NCBI GenBank assembly: GCA_029851415.1 | Contig: CM056742.1 | Location: 187,593,344-187,657,343 of the forward strand | Source of the DNA: Eretmocerus hayati | Taxonomy: Eukaryota > Arthropoda > Insecta > Hymenoptera > Aphelinidae | Direction: 5' to 3' | DNA length: 64,000 bases | In this document: positions 49,401-62,301 of the stretch, piece after piece | How positions within the stretch are numbered: the stretch's first letter is position 1 | How the letters are laid out: each line of letters starts with the position of its first letter | Notes under the pieces: generated by a model | Database searches by the model: none | What the model saw: the letters and a program-made list of their open reading frames with translations, nothing else | What the model was told of the DNA's origin: nothing | Position numbers and translations under genes: made by a program

Positions 49401-49945
49401 CACTCCATATATGCGTGGATCATCTCACCCGACGATCGTTGTGTTATCAAAAAAGAAGTCATCATTCATTGAAAGATATGTCTGTCTAAAGAAATTAACA
49501 TCATTTCTTAGACATTGAACGATTTTTTCTCGGAAAACGTGGAAATTCGGTATCTTGACTCTATAATTTCATCATCAATCGTAATATATACCTTGACTCT
49601 ATCCATGTAATTGATAACAGATAATCTTCAAAACACGGATCAGGGATTGATTCTAAAATATATCACAAGTCCCCACTCTCAACTCTTGAGCTATTCTCAA
49701 AGGTGTGATGCAGAGTAATTCCAATAATCTCGCAAAATTCGAATGAGCCTTTGGCAGTCGTTCCAGAATCGTATCTGAGTTATCTAATCTTCAATTGATG
49801 ACTATGACATGTAGTTTTTTTCCATTCGAGAAAATAGCTTGCCCAAAATTCATTAGACCGTGCAATAATAGATCCCCAAGTGATTTTTCTCTGTAGAAAA
49901 TACCTAAACATATGATTCAGCAAATACAAGGAACCTGTACATGGA
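46465..49945. other. no gene recognised; AT-rich with one GC-rich island
   Basis: Mostly AT-rich and unremarkable. About 47920-48480 is GC-richer, with open frames on both strands and a weak tRNA A-box-like stretch (see rejected items). It may be regulatory; nothing supports a protein. Confidence 0.4.
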
Positions 49946-50158
49946 CAGTGTTTTTAACGAAAACCATTTTGAATATTTTTTTATCTCGCTGAGTCCTATT
50001 TGATGACCCATTTCATAACGAAATCCCATGCTAAAAATCATAATCATCATATTATGACGATTATGATTTTTTGAGTGAGATTTCAATATGAAATTGGTCA
50101 TTGGATAGAATTCAACGAAATTCAACGAAATTGAAGGTGGATTTCTTTAAAAACCCTG
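49946..50158. mobile_element. 213-bp mariner-type MITE
   Basis: The ends CAGTGTTTTTAACGAAA and the complement of CAGGGTTTTTAAAGAAA form imperfect inverted repeats. They continue almost to the centre, where AAAAATCATAATC pairs with GATTATGATTTTT. TA follows the right end (50159-50160); the left flank is GA, so one side has decayed. CAG-type ends, TA and a near-complete hairpin fit a Tc1/mariner MITE. Confidence 0.75.
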
Positions 50159-50469
50159 TATCCGAAGGACCACATACTGTAACGCGATTGTTAAGCAGAC
50201 CAAAGAGATCAATTTCTATGGCACGAGGTACAAACTCTCATTCACTCCATGTCAATCCGTAAGACAGTGACTCTTCTATACGGTAAGCTTCAGAAACCAC
50301 CAGTAACTATTGAAAATCCTCTGAGCATCTCTCATCACATATCACTTTGATTCCAAAACGATCACGTGCTCTAAAAAACCAAACGTACAATCCGATCCAA
50401 AACACCACACTGCGAAAACAATCCTCAGCCACTCGCAGCCACCAAAATTAAACAAACTTTTACAGGAAT

Positions 50470-51480
50470 GTCCCATCTATCCCGACAAAATACCGCATCA
50501 CACAACGACTATACACAGCTCACCCACTGTGTAAAGCACAAAGTAGTAAGGTCGAGAATCGCCTGTGTGGCGGGCGGTGGGAGCGTCGGGCGCATATAAC
50601 ATAGAAATGGGTATACGTATCCTGTTGGACTGGTGATGGTCCTGCAGGCAACCGTCCCGGCATCGACGACCATATACGGCAAACGACGTTCGTGGTATAG
50701 AAGCGGGGGAGGACTTTGGCACAGTTTCGTACAGAGAGAGAGAGAGAGAACTAGGAAAGCGCGGCGCGGAGCAGTCAACGCCTGACCTACTGCGCGATTA
50801 TCGATTCGCATCTCGCGACTACGACGACGACGACGACCGACCAAAGACCGACGACGACGGTGGTGGTGGTGGCGGCGGTGCATGGCAAAGCTTGGTTTTT
50901 GGTTATACCCGAAACATCGGCCTGGAATCGGCTCGAAAAAGAATTAGAAAGGATTTGTACCCCGTAGCTCTGTAGCGAGAGCCCGCATTCTCTCAATTTC
51001 AAAACTGGCATCGGGAGCAAATATTATTTTTCGCAGATCTCCCGCCGCGTGGAGCCTGCTTCCTCGGCTACATAGAAAAAAAAATCCTCTTTGGCAACGG
51101 CTGACGCTCTGTTGGTGGTATTGCAATGAGATCGGAACGCGGGCCAAGCGACGCGTCTCTGTATTGCCATCCTTACATGTCCTTTTTTCCCCTGTCGGGT
51201 TATGGACCTTCAATCCTCTAGAGGCTTTTAGAGATTTCGTATTTTTACGCCCGATCGGTTTGATCGGATTGCGAGATGCGCGGGAAATGCTCTTGTTCTT
51301 GATATATTTCTCCCATGTTATAGTTGTAATAAATGTTGTGAGGGGTAGAAGGGAAAAATTTATCATGCGCGAAGTACGGGACATATGCCGTGGCTGCAAA
51401 TTGAGCGAGACACTGCTTTTGCATTATATTGCCTCGGGGCTTTGTATGTATTGTGCAGATGAGTGCTCATAGGACACACG
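50470..51480. other. GC-rich island with GA and CGA runs
   Basis: Contains (GA)n at about 50733-50749, CGA/GAC runs at about 50818-50837, GGTGGTGGTGGTGG and several CpG-rich stretches. Open frames overlap on both strands without recognisable domains. It may be a promoter or enhancer, or 5' UTR material of the minus-strand receptor gene, but no leader exon was found. Confidence 0.25.
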
Positions 51481-52989
51481 TGCGCGGATGGACCTGCACT
51501 TATACAGTAGTGCACCAGCAGCAGCTGTTTCCACGCGTTGACAATTTGAAAACGCACGTTATTACGATGTACGGCTCGTGTGCTAATTTTACTCGTTTCT
51601 TCTTTCCTGGAACGTGTGGGGCGAGGTACGAGCTGTTGCCCAAAATGCGTTGGAAAGAAATTTCAGACGAGTTTTGTATTCGAAACCATGCTGACGTGAA
51701 AATGCTTGTTTGACCCAGAGCGTCGAAAGTGCACGCTCTGTAACTGGGCAAATGTGTAGAACGGGAGAGGAGTAGACATTTGGTAACGAAACCATCGACT
51801 ATTTATTTGATCCGGGCGATTTTTCCTGATTTTTTGTGTCACACATACTTCACCTCAAAACGTTAGCAAGGAAGTCGTAGATTACGCCTGAGTGAATGAA
51901 AATACTATTGTGAATTGTTGGTTCTCGAATGTGTGAATAGAGTTATTCTTGAATCTTTATCGCTTTTCCACTTGAAATCAATAAAAAATAACTTTTCCGT
52001 TCACCGGAGTGAAGGTGGCATTGATCAGAATTTCAAATTATCCCACGAATCCTCCATAAAATGTGTCTCAGAAACTCTCCGATTTTTCCATATTTTCTGT
52101 AAAATCTCAGTGAACCATTCTATGAGTATCTCAAGAATTTTCATCGGAACAGAGATCTCAAAAATAGATTCAGGAGGAAATCCGAATTTTATGAGTGTCG
52201 CAGGAAGATCGTGTAAATGAGAAATTCCCTCCTGACTGAGTCTCACTTCTCTCCGTCATCGTGCACGTGCTCAGCAAACATCAAATATAGAATTCTGCAT
52301 CGAGTGAGATGCAAGTTAGTTTCAATCAAATTTTGTCTGAGCTTCCCTCCGTATAAATTTCTTGCTGACCAAGGAATACGACGATAATTTTGTCCGACGC
52401 ATAACGATTTCTTGCACCAAAATCATGATCTCTCATATCATCCATCTGTGCTACATCATTTGTATCACCCATGTGCACAACATTTCAATCATAAACTAAG
52501 TCTTCACGGAATGAGTTGTCAAGTCAGTGCGTTGGTGTAGCTGATTTGTCAAAGATATTTAAAGCTATGGTAATGTTGCTGATGTGAGTAGAGCCATAAA
52601 GTCTCATGGGCATATTTTCTTAGTGAGAATGATTGCGAATGGATTTCTGAACTATCTTCTTCTCCATTATTTTTGCGATCTGCTTTTATTTCCATTCATA
52701 CATATTACATTCTCAAAAATTAATGAAATTAGTTTTCGGATTGCAATGCACCAATTTTATCGTGAATTGCATAAAACTCATTCTCTGTCACGTTCTGTGA
52801 CCGTGCGTCAACTTTTTTTTATCGATTTTGTTTTGAAATATTTTCTCATTATTCGATTCTTGGAATTAATATGTAGTCGGATTAACTAACTTCCCCGTGG
52901 TTCTCTCAACGCACTGTGCACATCCTTTCACGCGAGTCAACAGACTCATCAAAGTCCCATGTCAACGAATCGTTGCACCAAGACGGGTG

Positions 52990-53600
52990 CGACAAACTCT
53001 CCGAATCGAGCTTGCAAGCTCTCGACTCGCCTTTCCTTCTCCTTCCAACTATACAGCCGATCGAGTGGAACTTACTCGTCACCCGCATCCCTCTCCAAAC
53101 TATTCTCAACTTACACTCATCACCATCGGCTTCAATAAAGCTCCTCCACAGAGCTTGCAAGCTCAACTTTGCCCACACCCCTATAGAATGCGTGCACGCA
53201 TCGAAACCGGAACTCTCAACACCCTGAACGCCAATATAGACCTTCTCATCGTTACATCCGCAAGCTCAAACTCTTACAAAAGAGAAAGCTCTCTCTTTCT
53301 TCTTTTAGATACAGCTGCAAGCACAACATCGTGCTTACGAGGCAAGAAGAACAGTAGAAGAGCAAATCTAAAAATACCCGCATCAATATCCACACATAGG
53401 GACAGAGCAGATATACCGCAAGCTCTCACTCACTCTCTTCCTCAAGAGCTTGCAAGCAGGAAGTTATCATCCCGGCTTCGGATCGTCATATCGTTTTCCT
53501 CACTCTCATACGCACCACCCTCTGCAAGCTTTACTCGTTTACGAGGAGGTCGCCGAACTGTGATGAGCTGCTCCCTTCTTGACTCAAGAGCTTGCACACA
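52990..53600. repeat. cluster of GAGCTTGCAAGCTC motifs
   Basis: The perfect 14-bp palindrome GAGCTTGCAAGCTC occurs at 53008-53021 and 53151-53164. Partial forms (GCAAGCTC, GAGCTTGCAAGC, GCAAGCTT, GAGCTTGCAC) lie at about 53260, 53418, 53446, 53523 and 53587, with outliers near 54067 and 54374. A 244-codon plus-strand frame (52897-53631) spans the cluster but has no recognisable domains and is Ser/Arg-rich, so I treat it as chance. Confidence 0.65.
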
Positions 53601-53639
53601 TATGTTATCATCACAGAGCAGCAGCCTCTGAGCTTTTGC

Positions 53640-56600
53640 CACCCAGAGAAGAGCGCGAATATAAATGTCCCTGACACGAAAGTAGTAGGCCCGTCGTCAT
53701 CGTTGTCTCAGTGGTCGGATCGATGCGGGCTCTCATCACAACACCACCACCACATATATTTCCATACACTAGTGGGTTATGATGCCAGCAGCATCGTTTC
53801 TCGTGAAGTAACTGCAAGTGGCCCGTAGCGTACAAGGGGTTCACGGGCGCGAAAACAACCGTGCGATCGTCCGAAATGATTTACGCGCCCTTTCGCCTGC
53901 CTCGCACCGTCATCAGAGACAAGCGATTTTCTGCGTGTGTGTGGGGGGCGGGGGGGGGGGGAGTGAGCCAAGACCAGTTTGGCGAAATTTTACGAGGCGG
54001 GCGACGACTCGTGCTGATTTATACGGGCGTCCCGAGTCCGCCCACGCGCGGGCTGTTTTTCGCCCCGCAAGCTCTATGCAGAGACACACTGAGAGGAAGC
54101 CTGATGCTTTACGATAACGACGCCTGTATCTTGTCGACTTTGCATGCGCAGCTCGCATTATGGATAACATATCTATATATCGTGGGTCGAGGCAACGTTT
54201 GACATTGTTTTATCGCTGCCCGCTTGAGATATCGTCCGAGAAAGCTGCAAAAGCTCTCCGATTTTTGCTACCGGCAGAAGCGACAATTTGGATTATTTGA
54301 TTCACGAGGTTCATAGTTGACGACGAGAAATCGCTGGTATATGCATTTTTCATCGAGCTCATGCGCTGGCCGCCAAAGCTTGCAGATTTATCCTTGATTG
54401 TCTTGGTATATGGGTGACACCTTTTCAAGCTTAGTGATACACCGAGACGATCGTTTTCTATGGGATAGGTTTGAGGAATATGAGGCGTGGGTGGGTTGAT
54501 GTTGATGCAGCCGGATATCCCAGAGTTTGGTTTCCGATTTTGGGTTGCAGTGGGTGTAGTTCGTCTTGATAGCGATTGGGGTGATATTCGTCCCACGCAT
54601 ATCTGATTCCTGATGCTGCTATTGTTTTTGATGATAAAAGGGTGGGAGTAGATGCAAAGCTGTTGACGATTTTTTGCCGATATAAATGTACTGTTTACTA
54701 TTTGCTAGACTCTGTTTGATAGTTCTTCAACCACGACTCCCACGCGAAATGTATTGGCCAGAGTATTGTACACGATACATCTGTACGATCTGTTTCACAT
54801 CAATGAATTCATTCGATTCACAGAACTTTTTGCGAAATATCGAAAGACGTGCTATTTTTAAATTCATTCATTATTCAGGATTGATATCGTTTCGGGTCAC
54901 ATTGAGACTAGATTATCGTTGATAAAGAACTCACTTTCATTGTATTTTTGTACTTGTTAATCAGTGACTGTCCAAAAATCAGCTCGGGATTTCATACCCC
55001 AAATACACTATGGGCATGCATTCGATGCAACACGACTTTGGACTTTGCAATTTGATTAGCAAGATGGTGACCTTTATTTACGTTGGCAATGTTTGTAGAT
55101 GCGTCTTGTATTGGATTGCTTTCTGTTTGATTTGTGCTTGTACGTGTTTCGTCTTCTGTTTAATTACATTGCGATGGGTAAAGTTTTGGCTAATTTGATG
55201 ATTCCACTCTGGTCGACTCGTGCTGAAATTGATAGATGCGAACTCAAATGCTGAATGTCTTGAGCGATCATGACATAGTATGTGTTCCCAATTTTGCCAT
55301 TACTCAACACGTTAGCCCATCTGTTGAAACGCTAGAGCCTCGATACTATTCACTCAATATGTTCTACTGACATTTAATGACGGATCTCTGTATTGGCTAA
55401 GATTCTCGTTTTAATCCATATTTAAGTGCGCGTCATATCCTCTGCGGAACCTATTCCTCTTCCAACAAATCTATCTCAATGGACAGAGGACTATGGAGAA
55501 ATTCCTTCATGGTATCCAATAGATGCTCAAGAGATTTATCCTTGTGTGGGCCACAGACGATTTCATCTACCAGCCAGTTCCTATCAGAAATCGTTGGAAT
55601 GAAAAATGCTGCGTCCGCTGCGCTTTCTGTCTAAATTTTTCTCCCTCAAATCATCTTTTCAAATATTGTACTCGGATAGATCTCAGATATTGAGCGCCCC
55701 TGTTATAAGGTTACAATTGGTATACCGATATTTTTCACACGCAGTTCATATATTTGTCAATCCCGGTCGATAAACAGAAGCTGCGGTACTTGCCATATTC
55801 GGTGCCAATGTGGAATGATGTACAGGATTAGCTGTGAGTTATCACTCGGAGTCTAATCGGTAGAGCTGTAAATCGTGTCATCCAATTAGTCAGGTAAGAA
55901 GGTCGTTCAAAATTTGATACAGTTACCAGTTTACGAAATTTTTCGATAACAAAAGTCGAGTGACGTTGATGATGAATATCCATGACCAGAACTTAAAATT
56001 CCACCCACACTCATTGTGAGTCCTCATGAACGAGCCCTCAGACTACTCATTCTAGTTCGATCATTTCAAGCAGAATCTTCCCTCCACAACCAATTGATCT
56101 GATCTTGCAGATGAATCTCGAACCCAATCATGAGTTCTGTAAGACAATCAGAAACGGCGGAGCTCTCATTCAACTGCGCATACATAGATTGCACTAATTC
56201 CATGAGAAACGGGTCACTCGTCGTCTTCCCTCATTCGAAATCAAACACTCAAGTCCTCAGAAGCAGCAATCAATTACTTTTCAGTTTGACAATTACAACT
56301 TGCAAATTTAGCAAATTTCACTGCAGTAATAATATACGAGTTTGCTCAGTGGTAAGAGATACCACCTGCAGGCCAAATATTTCTTGCTTGCAGAAATTCT
56401 AGAGGAGATCGACGATCAAGTTTACCGCATATATTCTGGAATGCTCCAGTTTGGATGGAAATTGGACACTGGTTATAGTGTCTGAGAGCCCGGGCGGGCG
56501 GCTGCTCTGAGATATGGCTCGTTGCTCTCTAATGAGTAAACATTGTCTTCCAACATTCCTGTGAAACTGCGCCAGTTTCAAACTTCTCGAATAGACGTCA

Positions 56601-58301
56601 ACATCCGTCGGGACATTTTTTAAAATGCTCGCTTCAACTCTCCTCCCCCCCCCTCTCTGTATACGTACGTCCAAAAGAGGTTAATAGGGAAAAAGTGTAA
56701 TGCGGTGTGTGGAGATATCCCATGAAAGAATGCCGTCCGTGCCAGGGACCTTTTTCAAACTTTTACCAACTCTGAATCTCACGACCGACGACACGTGTAC
56801 TATACATCGTAAATGTGTGTGTGTGTGTGAGCGCGTTTCCGAAAAGTAAGGGTCGTGGGCCAAAGTCGACGATGGTTACGGCAACTACGGCAACGACGAC
56901 GTCTGGCAGATAACCCATCGACCAAAGTACGACCAAGATTTTTTTTTTCTAAGCGCATGCAGCTGTGCTTATATCGTTTGGGAATGACTTCAACTTCTGC
57001 GCACAGTGGGGAGGAGTTGAAAATTTTTTGCACTCGTAATGAAATATCACGTCAATGATGGATTGTTCAACTGCACAGCTTCTTTCTTTCGAGAAAGTGG
57101 TATAATTGGATTTCCTCTCGGTTAATCTCTTTGGAGGCGAGGAAAACTTCTTGACACTGAAAGTTTTCGAACAACGTAAGTGCGGTCCCAGAACTTTTTT
57201 GAAAATTCTCCAGCTGTACTTGGGTTCTTGCTTAACTAGGTCGAAATTTCCCGCACTCTGTTAGATCTCCAAAGAGAAGCACTCGATTAGCCTATCTCTT
57301 GGAAATCTATAGAAAGGACTCGCAAATATGATCGCTGCATGAATTCTGCATTTCACTTTCGAGACAGCTTTAGAGTATTTTTCAACGTGGTCGAGTACTT
57401 TCGCAATACATAAAAGAAGTGCTGGTACCTCCCAAAAAGAATCGTCTTTTTCAATTCGAGGGAACGTTCTAATAACTGCTATCCGATCCTACGTAATGAC
57501 AAGTAGCAATAGTTCTTACGAGGATTCAAAAGCATCATTGCTTAGTTAGGAAAAAATAAAAAATTCTCATGGAATCTGATTCCTTTGGATGATAGGCCAA
57601 CATCTTTATCTACATTCTCATGATATATACCAGTACAATGGAGAATTCCAACTCCTCACGGGACAATTTCGAAGATGATATGTCCTTACAATCTCACAAT
57701 GCCGGGGCCAGCTCTTGAATCCCGCAGGACACAATAGTTACAGAGGATCCAGTTGGTTATTGCTGACTATGTACGTGATGCCTTAGGTTGTAGTATTTGT
57801 ATTCTCCCGCTTCAAAAAAATTTTTTCACTCAACTCAGATTATATTCACAGCGATGCACATAGGTATATGGAAAAGCTATAACAACTCAGAATTTCATTC
57901 CCCACAATAATGTTGGATGTTGATACTTTATAGTGATCTAAATGATGAGTTGGTCATCTTCCTACGTGTAAGTAATTAAGCTTCTTCATTTCACTATTGG
58001 AATCAATAATTGAACCACTCCTCGTGAGTGGCAGAGCAGACGCTAAAGAGCTCCACTCAATTTTCATCGTTTCATCATATCTCAAGATGAGTATACATTC
58101 GTAGTCCAAAGCCAAAGTCTCAAGTACAGCTCGCGGGTCACGATTCCGCAAGTGAGCGCCGCGGCAACTCACCAAGACTCGGTACAAATCGACCATCTCC
58201 CTCTCTCACTCTCTGTCTCTCTGTTAGTGTCGATTTGCGCTCGGCTCATCAAGCGGTCCTCGAGGGCCAATCGCCCCTCTCAACGCGAGGCACGCCAATG
58301 T
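53640..58301. other. no gene recognised
   Basis: A GC-rich island with a long G run lies at about 53820-54200. The remainder is AT-rich. A CA/TG run sits near 56816-56830 and a poly-T run near 56940. Nothing coding was recognised. Confidence 0.4.
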
Positions 58302-58512
58302 ATATGAGTAGTTCCGCGGAAACTTCGATGTATGGGGGTCGATAATGTGCCAGCGCTAAATCTGACTCGATGTATTTTTCGGCTTTTTCAAACATATAAA
58401 GTATGAATAAACTCGCGCTAGAGTGTAAATTTTCCCACTCATCAGCACCATAAGGATAACGTGGAGAGACGCGGCACGGACCTGATATTTTGACGCTAAA
58501 ATTGATCTCACG
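58302..58512 (+). repeat. dispersed repeat, copy 2
   Basis: Same orientation as 33979-34210, sharing ATATGAGTAGTTC, ATAATGTGCCAGCGCTAAAT, AGTATGAATAAACTCGCGC and ATTGATCTCACGG. A further ACGGACCTGA motif recurs at about 58634. This copy is not inside a TACGCGAA element, so the repeat is an independent family. Confidence 0.85.
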
Positions 58513-59137
58513 GCCAAACGGTTTAAGCTACAGTCTCGGGATTTGAAGGAGGTTCATTTGGCCACCAAATACTTTGTAAAACATTGAGTACGACCTCCGG
58601 GGTAATGCGTTTAAGGGTCGCACAGTTGCGCACGGACCTGACATAAAAATTTAGCAAAACTAGATTTTGGTGGAAAAACTGCTGTGCGAAGTGGGAGAAT
58701 ACATTTTTTTCGATACTTTGGGGCAGGAAAAGTTGCGCCTGACGATTTACTTGAAGAATGAATTGGTGCGGAAAAACCTGGAATGAGACAAATTACTAAC
58801 GATTGCAACGAAAAGAACACAAAAAAATACATCAAAAATGACTTTTGTAATTGTTTCCTCAAGCGTTTTAAGGGTTCGTACAAGCTGGCACACGTTATTT
58901 CAAAGTTTCCACGGAGGTACTCATATACCTATATACCTATACACTTATTATATAGAAGCCACTCGTGTCTCGAGTCGGGTCGCCTAATATAGTATACATA
59001 GTGGAAATTCTCCGATAAGTCAGTTGGCGACGATTCGCGGTATCAAAGATAATCGCGATAATTAACAGAGTCCACTTGACGAAAGAGGAGTGGCTCGACG
59101 ACGACATCGGATATATTCGAGTAAATCGACCAGGTGA

Positions 59138-59163
59138 CAACGACGACGACGACGACGACGACC
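59138..59163 (+). repeat. (ACG)n microsatellite
   Basis: About eight copies of the trinucleotide ACG/CGA. It lies in a GC-richer stretch (58930-59480) with a CTCTATATATATA at about 59251. Nothing coding was recognised there. Confidence 0.9.
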
Positions 59164-60199
59164 AACACGAGTGGTAAGCATTAGCCAGTTTAATTGCAAA
59201 AGACACAGAGTCACACGCTTCGGACTCGTCCGGCCCATTGAGCAGATATACTCTATATATATACACTGACGATCGTCGACTATCGCTTCTTGAATCGGTG
59301 GCGCGCGGATATTGGCTCCGATGTGCGATTCTCCATCTCTTCTGATAGTCCGAATAGGCCGGTTAATCACTCGTAGAGCCGAGACACGGATCACGGATCC
59401 TTTATTTCCTGGACTATCTCTGCCACGCTTTGACGAATCGGCCATTTTGCGGATATTGCATTATCTCTGCTCTCATCTTCTCAGCCTGACGATGAGTCAG
59501 CTCTAGTCTGAACACCTGATATGGAGCTTAGATGCGGTTGGCAATCGGATCGAGTGAAATGGGGACGGACAATCTTTTGATGTGATCTGGAACAATCGTT
59601 CAAATTCGGATAAAATGAACAGGCATAGTAGTCATCCTGATGCGGCAGATCGCACAACGCTCAATTGATAACCGTAAGATTTGGATCAGAGTTTCAGCCA
59701 TGAACCACCTCCACTCCCATCATCGATGGAGTTTGCTATACGTTACATAATATCCTGCGAGAGTTTCTCGATTTCATCCCATAGCGGATCTGGGAATTTT
59801 GTTAGATCCTCGATTTGCACTTTTGAATTTTGATTTTCCAACGACGATATCCAATGACGATTTTGATTTTCCAACATGTCGATGGATTTTTGTTGGTCTA
59901 AAGATTTATATGATTGAAAAATGCATTTCAGAATCTGTATGATTATTGACTAAAACTCTTGAGTAACTTTATTTCCAAAATATTCTTGATCGAGTTCCTC
60001 CAGAGTCAGAGTTATGGGCCGTAGAATTCCAAAAAAAGGAAAGTCACGCTATCCAGAGCCATGATAAGAGACGATGCCGGAATGTAGGCAAGCCCAACCT
60101 GTATCATAGAGCTCATATCCTTGTACCAACTCAACTGTGAGGTGGAATGTATCCCCTTGAGTCACATGCTGAACGCGACATCTTCTGGATGCGTGATCC

Positions 60200-61455
60200 T
60201 CTGCTTACCATTAGATACAAGCGTACTTCTCGGCCCCAGTTCTCTGGCAAAAAAATCCTCTGCTGGCCCTCAGAGATACTTTCGATGCCTAGCTTCACTC
60301 TTCCGATATAAGGTATTCTCGGGTGATCCTGGGAGGCAGACACACTCCGCTGTTTCAGTCTTCGACATGGGGATTCTCTGCTGATTTTGTGACGGATGCA
60401 CTTCCTGATCTTACTCTTCTGCGAAAGAATTCGTCTGCTGATCTCAGATGGTGGATGCACGCCCTGGTCTCAGTTTCCTGACGTAAGAATCCTCTGTTGA
60501 TTTTCTGGGATAGTCGCAAATCGCGGTCTCAGCCCTATGACTTGGAGGACTCTTCACTGATCCTGGGAGATACCGAGTCGAAGTTCCTTTCACCAGTCTC
60601 CTGGCAATGTGCATATTCTGCTGACTCTCGAAGATAGGTGAACTCCGTCACCTCAGTGTTCCAACATCGGGGCTTTTCTACTGATTTTGGGATGCGGACG
60701 TGCCATCCGATTCCAGCCTCTGATTGGCCTCAGTATGTCGGCAAGAAAGTCCCCTGCCAATCCTGGGAAACAGGCAACTGCTCTCCAGCCCTGGTTTCCT
60801 GGCCCAGCAAATCCTCTGCTAATTTTGGGAGAAAGACGCACTTCTTACTGGTCTCTATCATTGGACGTAGGAACCCTCTGCTGGTTTTCTGAATAAGGCG
60901 CACTCCCTGGCCCCAATCTTCCGGTAAGGGAAATTCTTTGGTCATCCTGGAAGATAGGCGTGCCCTTCTTCCCCAGTTTTCTGGCAAGGGGAATCCTCTG
61001 CTGATAGTGGAAGACAGGCGTACTCCCTGATCTCAGTTCCTGGCTTAGGACCCTCTGCTGGTGCTCTGAGACAGACGGACTCCTTGATCCTAGTCTCCTG
61101 GCAAGAGGTATCCTTTGCTAATCCCAGACGATAGGTGCGACACGTGGCCTCAGTCTACCAACATTGGGAGTTTCCTGCTGATCCTGTGGATCGGACGTCC
61201 CATCGAGCATCAGTGATTCGACAAGGGAATCCTCTACTGATCTCAGGAAACGGATATTCTCCCAAGTGTTAATCTTCCGGCAAAGGGGATTCTTTCGCTG
61301 ATTTTGGGAGACGTGCACGTTCTTTGGTCCCGATTTGACGGTGAAGGAATTCTCTGTTGATCGTCAGACACTGACACCCTTCGTGCGCAATTCGATCAGG
61401 GGGACTCTCGGATCTTGGTAGCTCAGCTACTACTCGGTCCCAGTCTTCAGTCCCA
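60200..61455. repeat. degenerate minisatellite, ~59-bp unit, ~20 copies
   Basis: The core AATCCTCTGCTGATCCTGGG, with variants, recurs about every 55-60 bp: near 60258, 60314, 60370, 60428, 60488, 60548, 60609, 60667, 60748, 60806, 60867, 60928, 60983, 61037, 61097, 61156, 61216, 61277 and 61337. Each unit continues with a form of AGATAGGCGCACTC and CTCAGTCTTCTGGCAA. Copies are well diverged, so the array is old. It ends where the element at 61465 begins. Overlapping open frames are repeat artefacts. Confidence 0.9.
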
Positions 61456-61464
61456 GCGCGCATT

Positions 61465-62298
61465 GGCCGAGTCTACATAGACGCGCTCTCTCTGCTTGCA
61501 CTCTCCACCCAAACACCGGAGTAGGTACCGAGAATGGGATTTGAAAATCGATTGACGAGTATTCCTTCTCAATTGGAGTATCAGCACGGGTTCGTGAGAT
61601 GAAAATTGGCCAGTTTATTGCGTAAATCGACCAAAAAGATGATCTGCATCTAATAGAGATCGCAAAGTGAAAGACTTTGATGTCAAACGATGTGCCTAAT
61701 ATCACCAACCCCAACTTCTCAGGTTCCCAACTCGCGGCTTATTCAACAATAACCAACATTATTTTGAGTTTGCACTGAGACTTTCTCCAGAAACTGTGAA
61801 ATAAGCAAAGGTGTGCAGGATTCTGGCTGAGAAGAATCGAGCTATTCCATGTACACCAAAGATCAAATTTGTGTTACAAGAGTCAGTCCTCCGTCAATTT
61901 GGGACATCTCGGGTGTTCTTAATCAGGATTTCATACACTTTAGCTCATTATTCAGCTTCTGGAATAAATACCAATGTATAACCGAGATGATGCTGAATAT
62001 TGCTGAATGGGTTGCAAGTTGGAGACCTGATGGAAAGTTGGGTGATGCTTATACGAGACACAGCCACGCTTCTCATTTTTCGATCTCTATTCGATGCAAA
62101 TTAATTTTTTGGTCGATTTACGCAATAGACTGGCCGTTTTTCATCTCTTGAAACTCGCGCTGATACTCAAATTGAAAGGGAAGACTCGTCAAAAGATGTT
62201 TAAATCCCATTTTTGTTACCTACTCCGGTGTTTGGGTGGAGAGTGCAAGCGGAGAGAGCGCGCGCGCTCCGGGTGAGCGCGTCTATGTAGACTCGGCC
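61465..62298 (-). mobile_element. TIR element, copy 2 (3-bp target duplication)
   Basis: Second member of the family seen at 10803-11653, in the opposite orientation. It has the same GGCCGAGTCTACATAGACGC termini, flanked here by ATT (61462-61464 and 62299-62301). The centre matches copy 1 reversed (for example GGGTGTTCTTAATCAGGATT and CATACACTTTAGCTCATTAT). It is 834 bp against 851 bp, with small indels. No ORF of note. Confidence 0.88.
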
Positions 62299-62301
62299 AT
62301 T

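Noticed and set aside
52897..53631. 244-codon plus-strand ORF
   Set aside because: Longest non-LINE-type frame, but Ser/Arg/Thr-rich and low-complexity with no family resemblance; overlaps a motif cluster in C-rich DNA.
56336..56400. Second tRNA A-box-like stretch GCTCAGTGGTAAGAG
   Set aside because: No B box and no acceptor pairing.
58120..58196. Possible minus-strand first exon (short ATG frame before GTGAGT)
   Set aside because: Encodes only eight residues, not hydrophobic, and the splice phase does not match nAChR exon 2.
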